64,000 nt of DNA from Bacillus sp. SLBN-46. Lineage in GTDB: Bacteria > Bacillota > Bacilli > Bacillales > Cytobacillaceae. Location of the stretch: NCBI RefSeq assembly GCF_031453555.1, contig NZ_JAVIZM010000001.1, positions 1,743,001 to 1,807,000 on the forward strand. The letters are read 5' to 3'. Made by a program: the position numbers and the translations under genes. Below the pieces are notes generated by a model. That model was not told where the DNA came from, did no database searches, and worked only from the letters and a program-made list of their open reading frames with translations. This document shows positions 1 to 7,794 of this stretch, piece by piece. The stretch's first letter is position 1, and the number at the start of each line of letters is the position of its first letter.

Positions 1-25
1 CAAGCCGATTGGAAGGGGACAAAAC

Positions 26-412
26 ATGCGGTATTTATTTTTGTTGATTATTGTAATTCCTGCTATTGATATTGGAGTTCTACTCTTGTCTGGGAAAACA
101 ATAGGGGTTTGGCCCACTATTGCGATTATTATTTTAACGGGTGTCCTTGGTGCCTATATGGCAAAACGAGAGGGGCTTCAGACCATTCGCAGGGCTAGGG
201 AGCAACTTCAGTATGGAGAGATTCCTAGTGAAGCGGTTTTGGATGGAATATGTATAATTATTGGTGGAACCCTACTGATTACACCAGGTTTTGTCACTGA
301 TTTAACAGGGTTTCTCTTGCTTTTTCCACTAACCAGAAGGCCATTTAAATATTTAATAAAAAATCTGTGGCGAAAAAGAATTGATAAAGGAAATATAAAA
401 ATCATAAAATAG
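26..412 (+). CDS. fxsA: FxsA family membrane protein
   Basis: A 128-residue protein with hydrophobic segments at about 1-20, 27-47 and 72-100 and a basic tail, typical in length and pattern of the FxsA (B. subtilis YtzA) family. In E. coli FxsA overproduction relieves exclusion of phage T7 by the F plasmid; the role in Bacillus is unknown. The ATG follows GGAAGGGGA with good spacing. It is convergent with ytvI and shares a hairpin with it. The upstream gene lies outside the window. Confidence 0.9.
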   Translation: MRYLFLLIIVIPAIDIGVLLLSGKTIGVWPTIAIIILTGVLGAYMAKREGLQTIRRAREQLQYGEIPSEAVLDGICIIIGGTLLITPGFVTDLTGFLLLFPLTRRPFKYLIKNLWRKRIDKGNIKIIK

Positions 413-449
413 AAAAACGTCAGCTGCTACCATACAGTCTGACGTTTTT
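413..449. terminator. Bidirectional terminator between fxsA and ytvI
   Basis: AAAAACGTCAG (413-423) pairs perfectly with CTGACGTTTTT (439-449), giving an A-run before and a T-run after the stem. It can therefore serve both fxsA and the convergent ytvI. Confidence 0.8.
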
Positions 450-450
450 A

Positions 451-1572
451 TTACGCTTCTTTTCCTTTGATGAATGTCCATACATCATGAAACACATTTG
501 CTCGGTAAAGCGTACTGATAATAACCAGAGTAACAGGACCGACAATTAAGCCTAAAAAGCCAATGGTTTTAAATCCAACAAATAAGGCGATTAGTGTAGC
601 TAATGGATCTAGACCGATACTAGAAGAGAGGATTTTCGGTTCCATAATCTGCCTTTGAACAAGGACAATGATATAAAGTACACCTAAACCAATAGCTAGG
701 CCCATATTCCCTGAAATGGCCGAGTAAATGATCCAAGGTACGAAAACAGCGCCAGTTCCAAGGTATGGGATGATATCGACAATCCCCGTTAGCAGCGCTA
801 TGGTAATGGCATAATCAACCCTTAGGATAAGTAGGCCAATTAGAATGATAACGGTAGTAATAGAAATCAGTGTTAATTGAGCTTTAATAAAACCAAATAA
901 AGCCTTTTTTAAGTCAATAAAGACCTTTTGCCCGCTTGTTTTTGCTTTCTCAGGTAAAATCCTACCACCAAGTAAGGATAGTCGATACCAATCCTTACTG
1001 ATAAAGAATGTAGCTAATAATGAGAATATAAGGACTGTGGCTGCGTTAGGAAACCATGATAAAATATTTGGAATATTTCCGAACAAACCTTGGATAAACG
1101 ATCCAACGGTGGTTCCAATTTTTTGACCAACATTTTGAATGTTACCTATGATTGTATCCTGTTGACCAGCATCGAGCTTATTGAATACACTTGTTAACTG
1201 ATTATAAAGAGGGATAATCTGGCCAGTAAAATAATTCTCGATATATTCAATTAATGTATCAAGGTGTTCAGGAACGACTTTAGCTAAATAAGCTGCTCCA
1301 GAGACGATCTCTGCAACTAACAGTGTGATCAAACCTGCAAAAAAAGCAAAGATAATAATGAGTGCAATTAAAACCGCAAGCGCTCGAGGCATTTTTGCTT
1401 TAAGTTCAAAAAAATTGACGAGCGGATTAATCAAAAAGGCGATCGCAAGAGCAATTAAAAAAGGATATGTTACTTTTGATAAATAAAAAAAAGAGTACAG
1501 GGCCAAAACAACGGCTCCAATGACAAGAATAAATCTAATTGTCCGATTTATGTACTTTGAATTCAAAGACAA
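451..1572 (-). CDS. ytvI: Sporulation integral membrane protein YtvI (AI-2E transporter family)
   Basis: A 373-residue polytopic membrane protein with paired N-terminal hydrophobic segments (about 13-30 and 33-50), a third near 65-87, a long soluble stretch, then a C-terminal block of helices. This is the layout of the AI-2E transporter/PerM superfamily, to which YtvI belongs. B. subtilis ytvI is expressed in the mother cell under sigma-E; a CATAAAAT box on the minus strand about 40 bp upstream of the start resembles a sigma-E -10 element, a weak inference. The start follows AAGGAGGG. The transported substrate is unknown. Confidence 0.88.
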   Translation of the reverse strand: MSLNSKYINRTIRFILVIGAVVLALYSFFYLSKVTYPFLIALAIAFLINPLVNFFELKAKMPRALAVLIALIIIFAFFAGLITLLVAEIVSGAAYLAKVVPEHLDTLIEYIENYFTGQIIPLYNQLTSVFNKLDAGQQDTIIGNIQNVGQKIGTTVGSFIQGLFGNIPNILSWFPNAATVLIFSLLATFFISKDWYRLSLLGGRILPEKAKTSGQKVFIDLKKALFGFIKAQLTLISITTVIILIGLLILRVDYAITIALLTGIVDIIPYLGTGAVFVPWIIYSAISGNMGLAIGLGVLYIIVLVQRQIMEPKILSSSIGLDPLATLIALFVGFKTIGFLGLIVGPVTLVIISTLYRANVFHDVWTFIKGKEA

Positions 1573-1777
1573 CCCTCCTTAAAATCTAATTTATAGTATT
1601 TAGTTTAACATTTTATGAATAATACTGCATAATTTTCCAAAAATGCATTGTCTGTGTAATACATTACTACGTAATGAATATAGAAAAGGATTCAGATATC
1701 GGTAGAGAATATATACCCACATTTTTACTCCAATAAGTTATTATGGTACGATAATTTGGATAAAGGATGGTGAACAA

Positions 1778-2239
1778 ATGGTTAGTGAGTCGTTGCTTTT
1801 TCTTTTCTTGCTTCTAATCATTGGATTGATTGCTAAGAATAGCTCGTTAATGGTGGCTGTTGGGATCTTACTTATATTAAAAGCCGGAGGGCTGGACGCG
1901 AAGTCCTTTTCCTTTGTACAGTCTAAAGGAATCAACTGGGGAGTGACGATTATTACGGTTGCTGTTCTAGCACCGATTGCGAGTGGGGACATAGGTTTTA
2001 AGGATTTAACAGGTGCATTTAAGTCCTCTTATGCCTGGATTGCACTCATTTCTGGAATGGCTGTGGCATTACTCGCAAAAGGTGGAGTAAAATTACTAGC
2101 GGATGACCCACAAATTACAACCGCACTAGTATTAGGAACCATTCTATCTGTATCTCTTTTCAAAGGGGTGGCGGTAGGTCCGTTAATTGGTGCAGGTATT
2201 GCCTATGCAGCGATGAAAGTTTTTAGTTTTTTTAGCTAG
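1778..2239 (+). CDS. ytwI: DUF441 family membrane protein YtwI
   Basis: A 153-residue very hydrophobic protein with about four or five membrane helices (roughly 3-22, 45-65, 80-97, 111-129, 131-150), matching the length and glycine-rich C terminus of the DUF441/YeaL/YtwI family. The function is unknown. It is divergent from ytvI and stands alone before the citZ promoter region. The ATG is preceded by AAGGATGG. Confidence 0.85.
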   Translation: MVSESLLFLFLLLIIGLIAKNSSLMVAVGILLILKAGGLDAKSFSFVQSKGINWGVTIITVAVLAPIASGDIGFKDLTGAFKSSYAWIALISGMAVALLAKGGVKLLADDPQITTALVLGTILSVSLFKGVAVGPLIGAGIAYAAMKVFSFFS

Positions 2240-2285
2240 ATTTTTTTTGGAATAATATTTTTTTCGATTTTTCGACTCCTTTTCA

Positions 2286-2334
2286 TTCACAAAAATCAGA
2301 TAATTGTTTATAATAGGCTTGTAAGCGTATCCTT
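2286..2334 (+). promoter_or_regulatory. Probable citZ promoter with a cre-like site
   Basis: TTCACA (2286-2291), 17 bp, then TATAAT (2309-2314) forms a good sigma-A promoter. Directly downstream, TTGTAAGCGTATCCTT (2319-2334) matches the CcpA cre consensus WTGNNARCGNWWWCAW except at two positions. An ATAA/TTAT dyad (2302-2311) overlaps the -10 box and recalls CcpC half-sites. Both CcpA and CcpC repress citZ in B. subtilis. The implied leader is about 270 nt; in the rest of 2335-2589 I see no gene or clear RNA motif. Confidence 0.5.
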
Positions 2335-2589
2335 TTCTACATAAACCATATATATATGCTGAATTACTTGTAAAATAGTTTTTTTATTGTGATTGAAAGG
2401 GCATACATCTTTTTGTGACTATCCCGAGCAATCGCTCAGTCATTTTTTACGAATGAAGCAATAGGTAGAGTATTATACTCAGATAATACCATTTGTCATT
2501 TATCACATCCGTGTTAATCAGTAAAGGGGTTTTATTTCTCTGTGTTTGTTTTCCAATGGGGATATTAAGAATGTGAGGAGAGATTTATT

Positions 2590-3708
2590 ATGACAGTAAC
2601 ACGCGGTCTTGAAGGGGTAGTGGCAACAACTTCTTCCATCAGCTCTATTATTGATGACACGCTAACATATGTTGGCTATGACATTGATGATCTAGCAAAA
2701 AACGCAAGCTTTGAGGAAGTCATTTATTTATTATGGCACCGCCAACTACCAAATGCAGAACAACTAGCTGAACTAAAACAGCAGCTTGCAGAAAATGCTG
2801 CGCTTCCACAAGAAGTGATTGAGCATTTTAAAATGTACCCTATTGATAAAGTACATCCAATGGCAGCGCTTCGTTCCGCTGTTTCCTTGTTAGGTTTATA
2901 TGATGAAGAAGCAGATTTAATGGATTCTGAAGCCAATTATCGTAAAGCAGTACGACTGCAGGCAAAAATGCCAGCAATTGTTACTACATTTGCCCGAGTA
3001 AGAAAAGGTCTTGATCCAATTGCTCCAAGACAGGATCTAAGCTTTGCAGCAAACTTCCTTTACATGTTATCTGGGAATGTGCCTGAGCCAATTGCTGTTG
3101 AAGCAATTGATAAAGCGCTTGTCTTACATGCGGATCATGAGTTAAATGCGTCTACATTTACAGCACGTGTTTGTGTAGCTACACTTTCAGATGTTTACTC
3201 TGGAGTAACGGCTGCAATCGGTGCACTTAAAGGTCCTCTACACGGTGGTGCCAATGAAGCGGTGATGAAGATGCTTACGGAAATTGGTACAATCGAAAAT
3301 GTTGAGCCATATGTTCGAGGTAAGCTTGAAAAGAAAGAAAAAATTATGGGCTTCGGTCACAGGGTATATCGTCAAGGGGACCCACGTGCAAAGCACTTAA
3401 AAGAAATGTCTAAGAAATTAACTGAACTTACTGGTGAGCCGCACTGGTATGATATGTCTGTTAAAATTGAAGGAATCGTAACTGGTGAGAAGAAACTTCC
3501 ACCAAACGTTGATTTCTTTTCTGCTTCTGTTTATCACAGCTTAGGAATTGATCACGACTTAATGACGCCAATCTTCGCTGTAAGCCGTGTTTCTGGCTGG
3601 TTAGCTCATATTTTAGAACAATATGAAAACAATCGGTTAATCCGTCCAAGAGCAGAATATACTGGTCCTGGAATGCAAAAATATGTACCAATCGAACAAA
3701 GAGTTTAA
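2590..3708 (+). CDS. citZ: Citrate synthase II
   Basis: Condenses acetyl-CoA and oxaloacetate to citrate, the first TCA-cycle step. The 372 residues match the short (type I, dimeric) Gram-positive citrate synthases. The catalytic triad regions are present: LHGGANEAV near residue 217, GFGHRVY near 255-261 and the aspartate of VDFFSASVYHSLG near 308. The ATG follows GTGAGGAG. It heads the citZ-icd-mdh cluster; a strong hairpin separates it from icd, so the downstream genes may be transcribed at a different level. Confidence 0.97.
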   Translation: MTVTRGLEGVVATTSSISSIIDDTLTYVGYDIDDLAKNASFEEVIYLLWHRQLPNAEQLAELKQQLAENAALPQEVIEHFKMYPIDKVHPMAALRSAVSLLGLYDEEADLMDSEANYRKAVRLQAKMPAIVTTFARVRKGLDPIAPRQDLSFAANFLYMLSGNVPEPIAVEAIDKALVLHADHELNASTFTARVCVATLSDVYSGVTAAIGALKGPLHGGANEAVMKMLTEIGTIENVEPYVRGKLEKKEKIMGFGHRVYRQGDPRAKHLKEMSKKLTELTGEPHWYDMSVKIEGIVTGEKKLPPNVDFFSASVYHSLGIDHDLMTPIFAVSRVSGWLAHILEQYENNRLIRPRAEYTGPGMQKYVPIEQRV

Positions 3709-3724
3709 TATTTTACTTTTTTTC

Positions 3725-3800
3725 AAAAAATTGATTCAATATGATAGAATGAATCAAAGGTTAGAGGTAAACTCTCTAACCTTTGATTCAGCAATTTTTT
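3725..3800 (+). terminator. Strong hairpin (terminator or attenuator) between citZ and icd
   Basis: The arm beginning GAATCAAAGG (3751-3766) pairs perfectly with 3774-3789, 16 bp plus one further closing pair, around a 7-nt loop, and is followed within three bases by a T-run. An outer AAAAAATTG (3725-3733) can pair with CAATTTTTT (3792-3800). TTGATTC (3731-3737) copies part of the 3' arm and could pair with the 5' arm instead, as an antiterminator would. Confidence 0.75.
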
Positions 3801-3855
3801 CAATGTGAACGAACAAAGTTCAAAGTTTTTTACATAACTAGGAGGGAGAACAACT

Positions 3856-5124
3856 ATGCAAGGCGAAAAAATTACGGTTACAAATGGAGTATTAAATGTA
3901 CCAAACAACCCAATTATCCCATTTATTGAAGGGGACGGTATTGGACCAGATATTTGGGCTGCTTCAGAGCGAGTATTAAATGCAGCAGTTGAAAAGGCTT
4001 ATAAGGGCGAGCGTAAATTAGTATGGAAGGAAGTTCTAGCTGGTGAAAAAGCTTTCAACCAAACAGGCGAATGGCTTCCAAAAGAAACACTTGATGTAAT
4101 CAATGAATACTTGATTGCAATCAAAGGTCCACTAACCACTCCTGTTGGCGGAGGGATCCGTTCCTTGAACGTTGCTTTACGCCAAGAGTTAGACCTATTT
4201 GTTTGCTTACGTCCAGTAAGATGGTTTGAAGGTGTTCCTTCACCAGTCAAGCGTCCACAAGATACAGATATGGTAATCTTCCGTGAAAACACTGAAGATA
4301 TTTATGCAGGAATTGAATATGAAAAAGGTTCTGAAGCGGTTAAAAAAGTAATCGACTTCCTTCAAAATGAAATGGGCGTAAATAAAATCAGATTCCCTGA
4401 AACTTCAGGAATTGGTATTAAACCTGTTTCTGAAGAAGGGACAACTCGTCTAGTGCGTGCAGCTATTAATTATGCAATTAAAGAGGGCCGCAAATCTGTT
4501 ACACTCGTGCATAAAGGAAATATCATGAAATATACTGAAGGCGCGTTTAAAAACTGGGGTTATGAGCTTGCAGAAAAAGAATTTGGCGATAAAGTCTTTA
4601 CTTGGGCTCAATATGACCGCATTAAGGCTGAGCAAGGTGCAGACGCTGCAAACAAAGCACAATCAGATGCAGAAGCTGCTGGAAAGATCATTGTAAAAGA
4701 TGCTATTGCTGATATCTTCTTACAACAAATTCTTACTCGCCCACGTGAGTTTGATGTGGTTGCTACAATGAACTTAAACGGTGACTTCATTTCTGATGCA
4801 CTTGCAGCACAAGTTGGTGGAATTGGAATTGCTCCAGGAGCAAACATCAACTATGAAACAGGACATGCTATCTTTGAAGCAACACATGGTACTGCTCCTA
4901 AATACGCTGGTCTTGATAAAGTAAATCCTTCATCTGTTATTTTATCAGGTGTGTTATTGCTTGAACACTTAGGCTGGAACGAAGCAGCTGATATGGTAAT
5001 TAAATCTGTTGAAAAAACCATCGCATCTAAAGTTGTAACTTATGATTTCGCACGTTTGATGGAAGGTGCAACTGAAGTTAAAACATCTGAATTCGGTGAT
5101 GAACTAATTAAAAATATGGAATAA
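3856..5124 (+). CDS. icd: Isocitrate dehydrogenase (NADP)
   Basis: Oxidative decarboxylation of isocitrate to 2-oxoglutarate with NADP. The 422 residues fit bacterial NADP-dependent IDH. Seen are the substrate region [13 protein letters not shown] near residues 97-109, containing the serine equivalent to the one phosphorylated in E. coli, the metal-binding NLNGDFISD segment near 300, and [13 protein letters not shown] near 340. The ATG follows TAGGAGGGAGAA. It is the second gene of the TCA cluster, with mdh 93 bp downstream. Confidence 0.97.
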   Translation: MQGEKITVTNGVLNVPNNPIIPFIEGDGIGPDIWAASERVLNAAVEKAYKGERKLVWKEVLAGEKAFNQTGEWLPKETLDVINEYLIAIKGPLTTPVGGGIRSLNVALRQELDLFVCLRPVRWFEGVPSPVKRPQDTDMVIFRENTEDIYAGIEYEKGSEAVKKVIDFLQNEMGVNKIRFPETSGIGIKPVSEEGTTRLVRAAINYAIKEGRKSVTLVHKGNIMKYTEGAFKNWGYELAEKEFGDKVFTWAQYDRIKAEQGADAANKAQSDAEAAGKIIVKDAIADIFLQQILTRPREFDVVATMNLNGDFISDALAAQVGGIGIAPGANINYETGHAIFEATHGTAPKYAGLDKVNPSSVILSGVLLLEHLGWNEAADMVIKSVEKTIASKVVTYDFARLMEGATEVKTSEFGDELIKNME

Positions 5125-5217
5125 GCTAACTGGAATAGGCATAAACAAGAATAGTTGCAGGGTCTGTCTTTAACAGCCCTGCAAATTAAATAATCCTACA
5201 TATAAGGGGAGAGTTAC

Positions 5218-6156
5218 ATGTCATTAAAACGTAAAAAGGTTTCAGTAATCGGCGGCGGATTCACTGGCGCGACGACAGCATTTTTGCTTGCACAAAAAGA
5301 ACTTGGTGATGTAGTTTTAGTTGATATTCCTCAAATGGAAAACCCAACTAAAGGGAAAGCATTAGATATGCTTGAAGCAAGTCCTGTTCAAGGGTTCGAC
5401 TCAAACATTACTGGTACATCTAATTACGAAGACACACGCGATTCTGATATTGTAGTTATTACTGCGGGTATTGCACGTAAACCAGGCATGAGCCGTGACG
5501 ATTTAGTGCAAACAAACCAAAAAGTAATGAAAAGTGTAACGCAGGAGATTGTGAAATATTCTCCAAACTGTACTATTCTTGTCTTAACCAACCCAGTGGA
5601 TGCCATGACCTACACTGTATTTAAAGAATCTGGTTTCCCTAAAAACCGTGTAATCGGTCAATCAGGAGTCCTTGATACGGCTCGTTTCCGTACGTTTGTT
5701 GCTCAAGAATTAAATCTTTCTGTAAAAGATGTTACTGGATTTGTTTTAGGCGGCCACGGAGATGACATGGTTCCACTAGTTCGTTATTCTTATGCTGGTG
5801 GTATTCCATTAGAAACATTGATTCCTAAAGATCGTTTAGAAGCCATTGTTGAGCGCACTAGAAAAGGCGGCGGCGAAATTGTTAACCTTCTTGGTAACGG
5901 AAGTGCATACTATGCTCCGGCTGCATCACTAGTTGAAATGTGTGAAGCAATCCTTAAGGATCAACGTCGTGTATTACCTTCTATTGCTTACCTTGAAGGC
6001 GAGTTTGGCTACGAAGGCATTTACCTAGGCGTTCCAACTATCCTTGGGGCAAATGGTATTGAAAAGGTGATCGAGCTTAACCTTACTGCTGAAGAAAAAG
6101 CAGCATTAGATAAGTCCGCTGAATCAGTTCGTAATGTAATGAATGTTTTAGTATAA
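5218..6156 (+). CDS. mdh: Malate dehydrogenase
   Basis: Oxidises malate to oxaloacetate with NAD. The 312 residues are of the lactate-dehydrogenase-like type III malate dehydrogenases found in Bacillus. The Rossmann motif [10 protein letters not shown] is near residues 12-21, [10 protein letters not shown] near 123-132, and the catalytic histidine lies in GGHGDDMV near 178-185. The start follows AAGGGGAGAG. It ends the TCA cluster and is followed by a clear terminator. Confidence 0.97.
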   Translation: MSLKRKKVSVIGGGFTGATTAFLLAQKELGDVVLVDIPQMENPTKGKALDMLEASPVQGFDSNITGTSNYEDTRDSDIVVITAGIARKPGMSRDDLVQTNQKVMKSVTQEIVKYSPNCTILVLTNPVDAMTYTVFKESGFPKNRVIGQSGVLDTARFRTFVAQELNLSVKDVTGFVLGGHGDDMVPLVRYSYAGGIPLETLIPKDRLEAIVERTRKGGGEIVNLLGNGSAYYAPAASLVEMCEAILKDQRRVLPSIAYLEGEFGYEGIYLGVPTILGANGIEKVIELNLTAEEKAALDKSAESVRNVMNVLV

Positions 6157-6165
6157 TAGAAAAAA

Positions 6166-6194
6166 GAAATTCGGGGTGCATGCCCCGAATTTTC
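6166..6194 (+). terminator. Terminator after mdh
   Basis: GAAATTCGGGG pairs with CCCCGAATTTTC around a short TGCATG centre. It closes the citZ-icd-mdh transcript. Confidence 0.8.
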
Positions 6195-6235
6195 TCTATA
6201 TTTATATGAAACCGCTTACAGTGGAGGTGTAATGG

Positions 6236-6712
6236 ATGCTTTTAGGGAAGAAAAGAAAGTTAGGCCGAAAGATTGAAGAAATAACAGTTGGTGAAAAACT
6301 ATCATTAACAGAAAAAATTGAAGACAAGGATATCCTTCTTTATTTAGGATTAACAGATGACTCAAACCCTTTATACATACAACATGATTATGCATCACAA
6401 ACACCATTTGAAAAACCGATTGTACCTAGTATTATGTTAACAGGCATTATCACCTCGGCTATCTCAAAATATTTACCTGGACCAGGTAGTCATATTTTAA
6501 GTCAAGAAATTGACTTTCCGAAGCCTGTCTATCATTATGGAACAGTCGAGTGCCTATTTGAGGTGATTGATGTACAGAGGAAAGAACATACCATCATAAT
6601 CAGTGTAGTGGGAACCAATGAAAAAAATGAGACGGTCATTCAGGGAAAAGTCAAAGTCTGCCCTCCACACCGGTTAGAAGATATACACGGAAAAGCATTA
6701 GAGAATTTTTAA
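6236..6712 (+). CDS. MaoC-like hot-dog fold protein (hydratase-type, atypical active site)
   Basis: A 158-residue protein of the MaoC/(R)-enoyl-CoA hydratase superfamily, recognised from the hydratase-2 stretch D42-S-N-P-L-Y47 followed by the variable loop and a small-residue helix PSIMLTGIITSAIS. In characterised hydratases this motif reads D-x-N-P-x-H, and the Asp and His are the catalytic pair. Here the histidine position is Tyr47, so classical hydratase activity is doubtful; thioester binding or a different reaction is possible. The ATG follows GTGGAGGTG by six bases. It lies between mdh and phoP and ends in its own terminator. Confidence 0.75.
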   Translation: MLLGKKRKLGRKIEEITVGEKLSLTEKIEDKDILLYLGLTDDSNPLYIQHDYASQTPFEKPIVPSIMLTGIITSAISKYLPGPGSHILSQEIDFPKPVYHYGTVECLFEVIDVQRKEHTIIISVVGTNEKNETVIQGKVKVCPPHRLEDIHGKALENF

Positions 6713-6724
6713 TAGAAATAAACA

Positions 6725-6760
6725 AAGGAATGTGTTTTTTGCATTCCTTTTTGCTTTTTT
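6725..6760 (+). terminator. Terminator after the MaoC-like gene
   Basis: AAAGGAATG pairs with CATTCCTTT around a T-rich loop and is followed by a T-rich tail. Confidence 0.7.
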
Positions 6761-6798
6761 TATGACTGTGTAAAAAGAACATTGTTGATTTTTATACA

Positions 6799-6930
6799 CT
6801 GTTGATTGGAGCGGAAGGCGCGAAGACTCCTGTGGGAGTACGGTTCAGGAGAGACCCCGCAGGCGTGAGCGCCGAGGAGGCTCGCCGAAACGCCCACGGA
6901 AAGCGAAGCGCCTGGAGCGGAAATCAACAG
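6799..6930. repeat. 132-bp GC-rich palindromic intergenic repeat
   Basis: The element is far richer in G+C than its surroundings. It is bounded by the inverted ends CTGTTGATT (6799-6807) and AATCAACAG (6922-6930), with TGGAGCGGA repeated directly just inside each end (6807-6815 and 6913-6921). Many internal complementary blocks (GGCG/CGCC, CTCC/GGAG) suggest a folded RNA or cruciform. I recognise it as resembling a dispersed intergenic repeat of Bacillaceae genomes; its function is unknown. No protein is encoded in it. Confidence 0.7.
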
Positions 6931-6972
6931 ACAAGTTTACAAAGCCATTTTTATAAAAAAACATATATACTT

Positions 6973-6989
6973 TGTTAATTTTTTGTAAA
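6973..6989 (-). promoter_or_regulatory. Candidate PhoP box upstream of phoP
   Basis: On the minus strand TTTACA and TTAACA form a direct pair separated by 5 bp (6984-6989 and 6973-6978), as in the TTHAHA repeats with 11-bp period bound by PhoP of B. subtilis. It lies about 85 bp upstream of the phoP start, in line with the known autoregulation of phoPR. Only two half-sites are convincing. Confidence 0.45.
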
Positions 6990-7074
6990 GATAATAAATG
7001 AAGAAGGTGTATCTCTAGGAAATACCTGTTCTTTATTATTATAATGAAGGTATCTTGAAATAGCGGAGGATATT

Positions 7075-7794
7075 ATGAAAAACAAAGTACTGGTTGTAGA
7101 TGATGAACAATCGATTGTGACATTACTCCAATATAATTTAGAACAGGCGGGCTTTGAGGTTTTAACGGCTATGGATGGTCAAAAGGGGAAGGAACTAGCC
7201 GAAACCGAATCTCCTGATATTATCGTTTTAGATTTAATGCTGCCAAAATTAGATGGAATGGAAGTATGCAAACAGCTTCGTCAAAAGAATATCATGGTTC
7301 CTATTTTAATGTTAACAGCAAAAGATGATGAATTAGATAAAATAATTGGTTTGGAACTTGGTGCAGACGACTATATGGTCAAACCATTTAGCCCAAGAGA
7401 AGTGATTGCACGTGTGAAAGCTATATTAAGAAGAACACAGATTCAAAATGAGGTTCCAGAAGAAGCAGAAAAGAATAATGATGAACTAATTGAAATCGGT
7501 AAGTTAAAAATTTATCCACAAAAATATGAAGCTTATTTTCAGGAGGAACTCCTTGAATTAACATTAAAAGAGTTTGAATTACTTCTTTATTTGGCACAGA
7601 ATAAAGGACGGGTATTAACAAGGGATCAGTTATTAAGTGCTGTTTGGAATTATGAGTTTGCTGGCGATACTAGAATAGTTGATGTACATATCTCTCACCT
7701 TAGGGAAAAAATTGAAGAAGAAACGAAGAGGCCTGTTTATATTAAGACACTTCGTGGTCTAGGTTATAAGCTGGAGGGACCAAAAGAAGAATGA
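7075..7794 (+). CDS. phoP: Phosphate response regulator PhoP
   Basis: OmpR-family response regulator that controls the phosphate-starvation regulon. The 239 residues contain an N-terminal receiver with acidic residues near 9-10, the phosphoacceptor Asp in LDLMLPKLDG near residue 53, and the conserved Lys of VKPFSP near 103. A linker then leads to a C-terminal winged helix (about 138-235) ending in TLRGLGYKL. The ATG follows GCGGAGGAT. The stop overlaps the phoR start (ATGA), showing translational coupling. Confidence 0.97.
   Translation: MKNKVLVVDDEQSIVTLLQYNLEQAGFEVLTAMDGQKGKELAETESPDIIVLDLMLPKLDGMEVCKQLRQKNIMVPILMLTAKDDELDKIIGLELGADDYMVKPFSPREVIARVKAILRRTQIQNEVPEEAEKNNDELIEIGKLKIYPQKYEAYFQEELLELTLKEFELLLYLAQNKGRVLTRDQLLSAVWNYEFAGDTRIVDVHISHLREKIEEETKRPVYIKTLRGLGYKLEGPKEE

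Noticed and set aside
1630-1777. Promoter or operator in the ytvI-ytwI gap
   Set aside because: A small ATTAC/GTAAT inverted repeat is present, but no promoter pair was convincing.
6799-6930. Insertion sequence remnant
   Set aside because: No transposase sequence is present and the length is too small; treated as a dispersed structured repeat.
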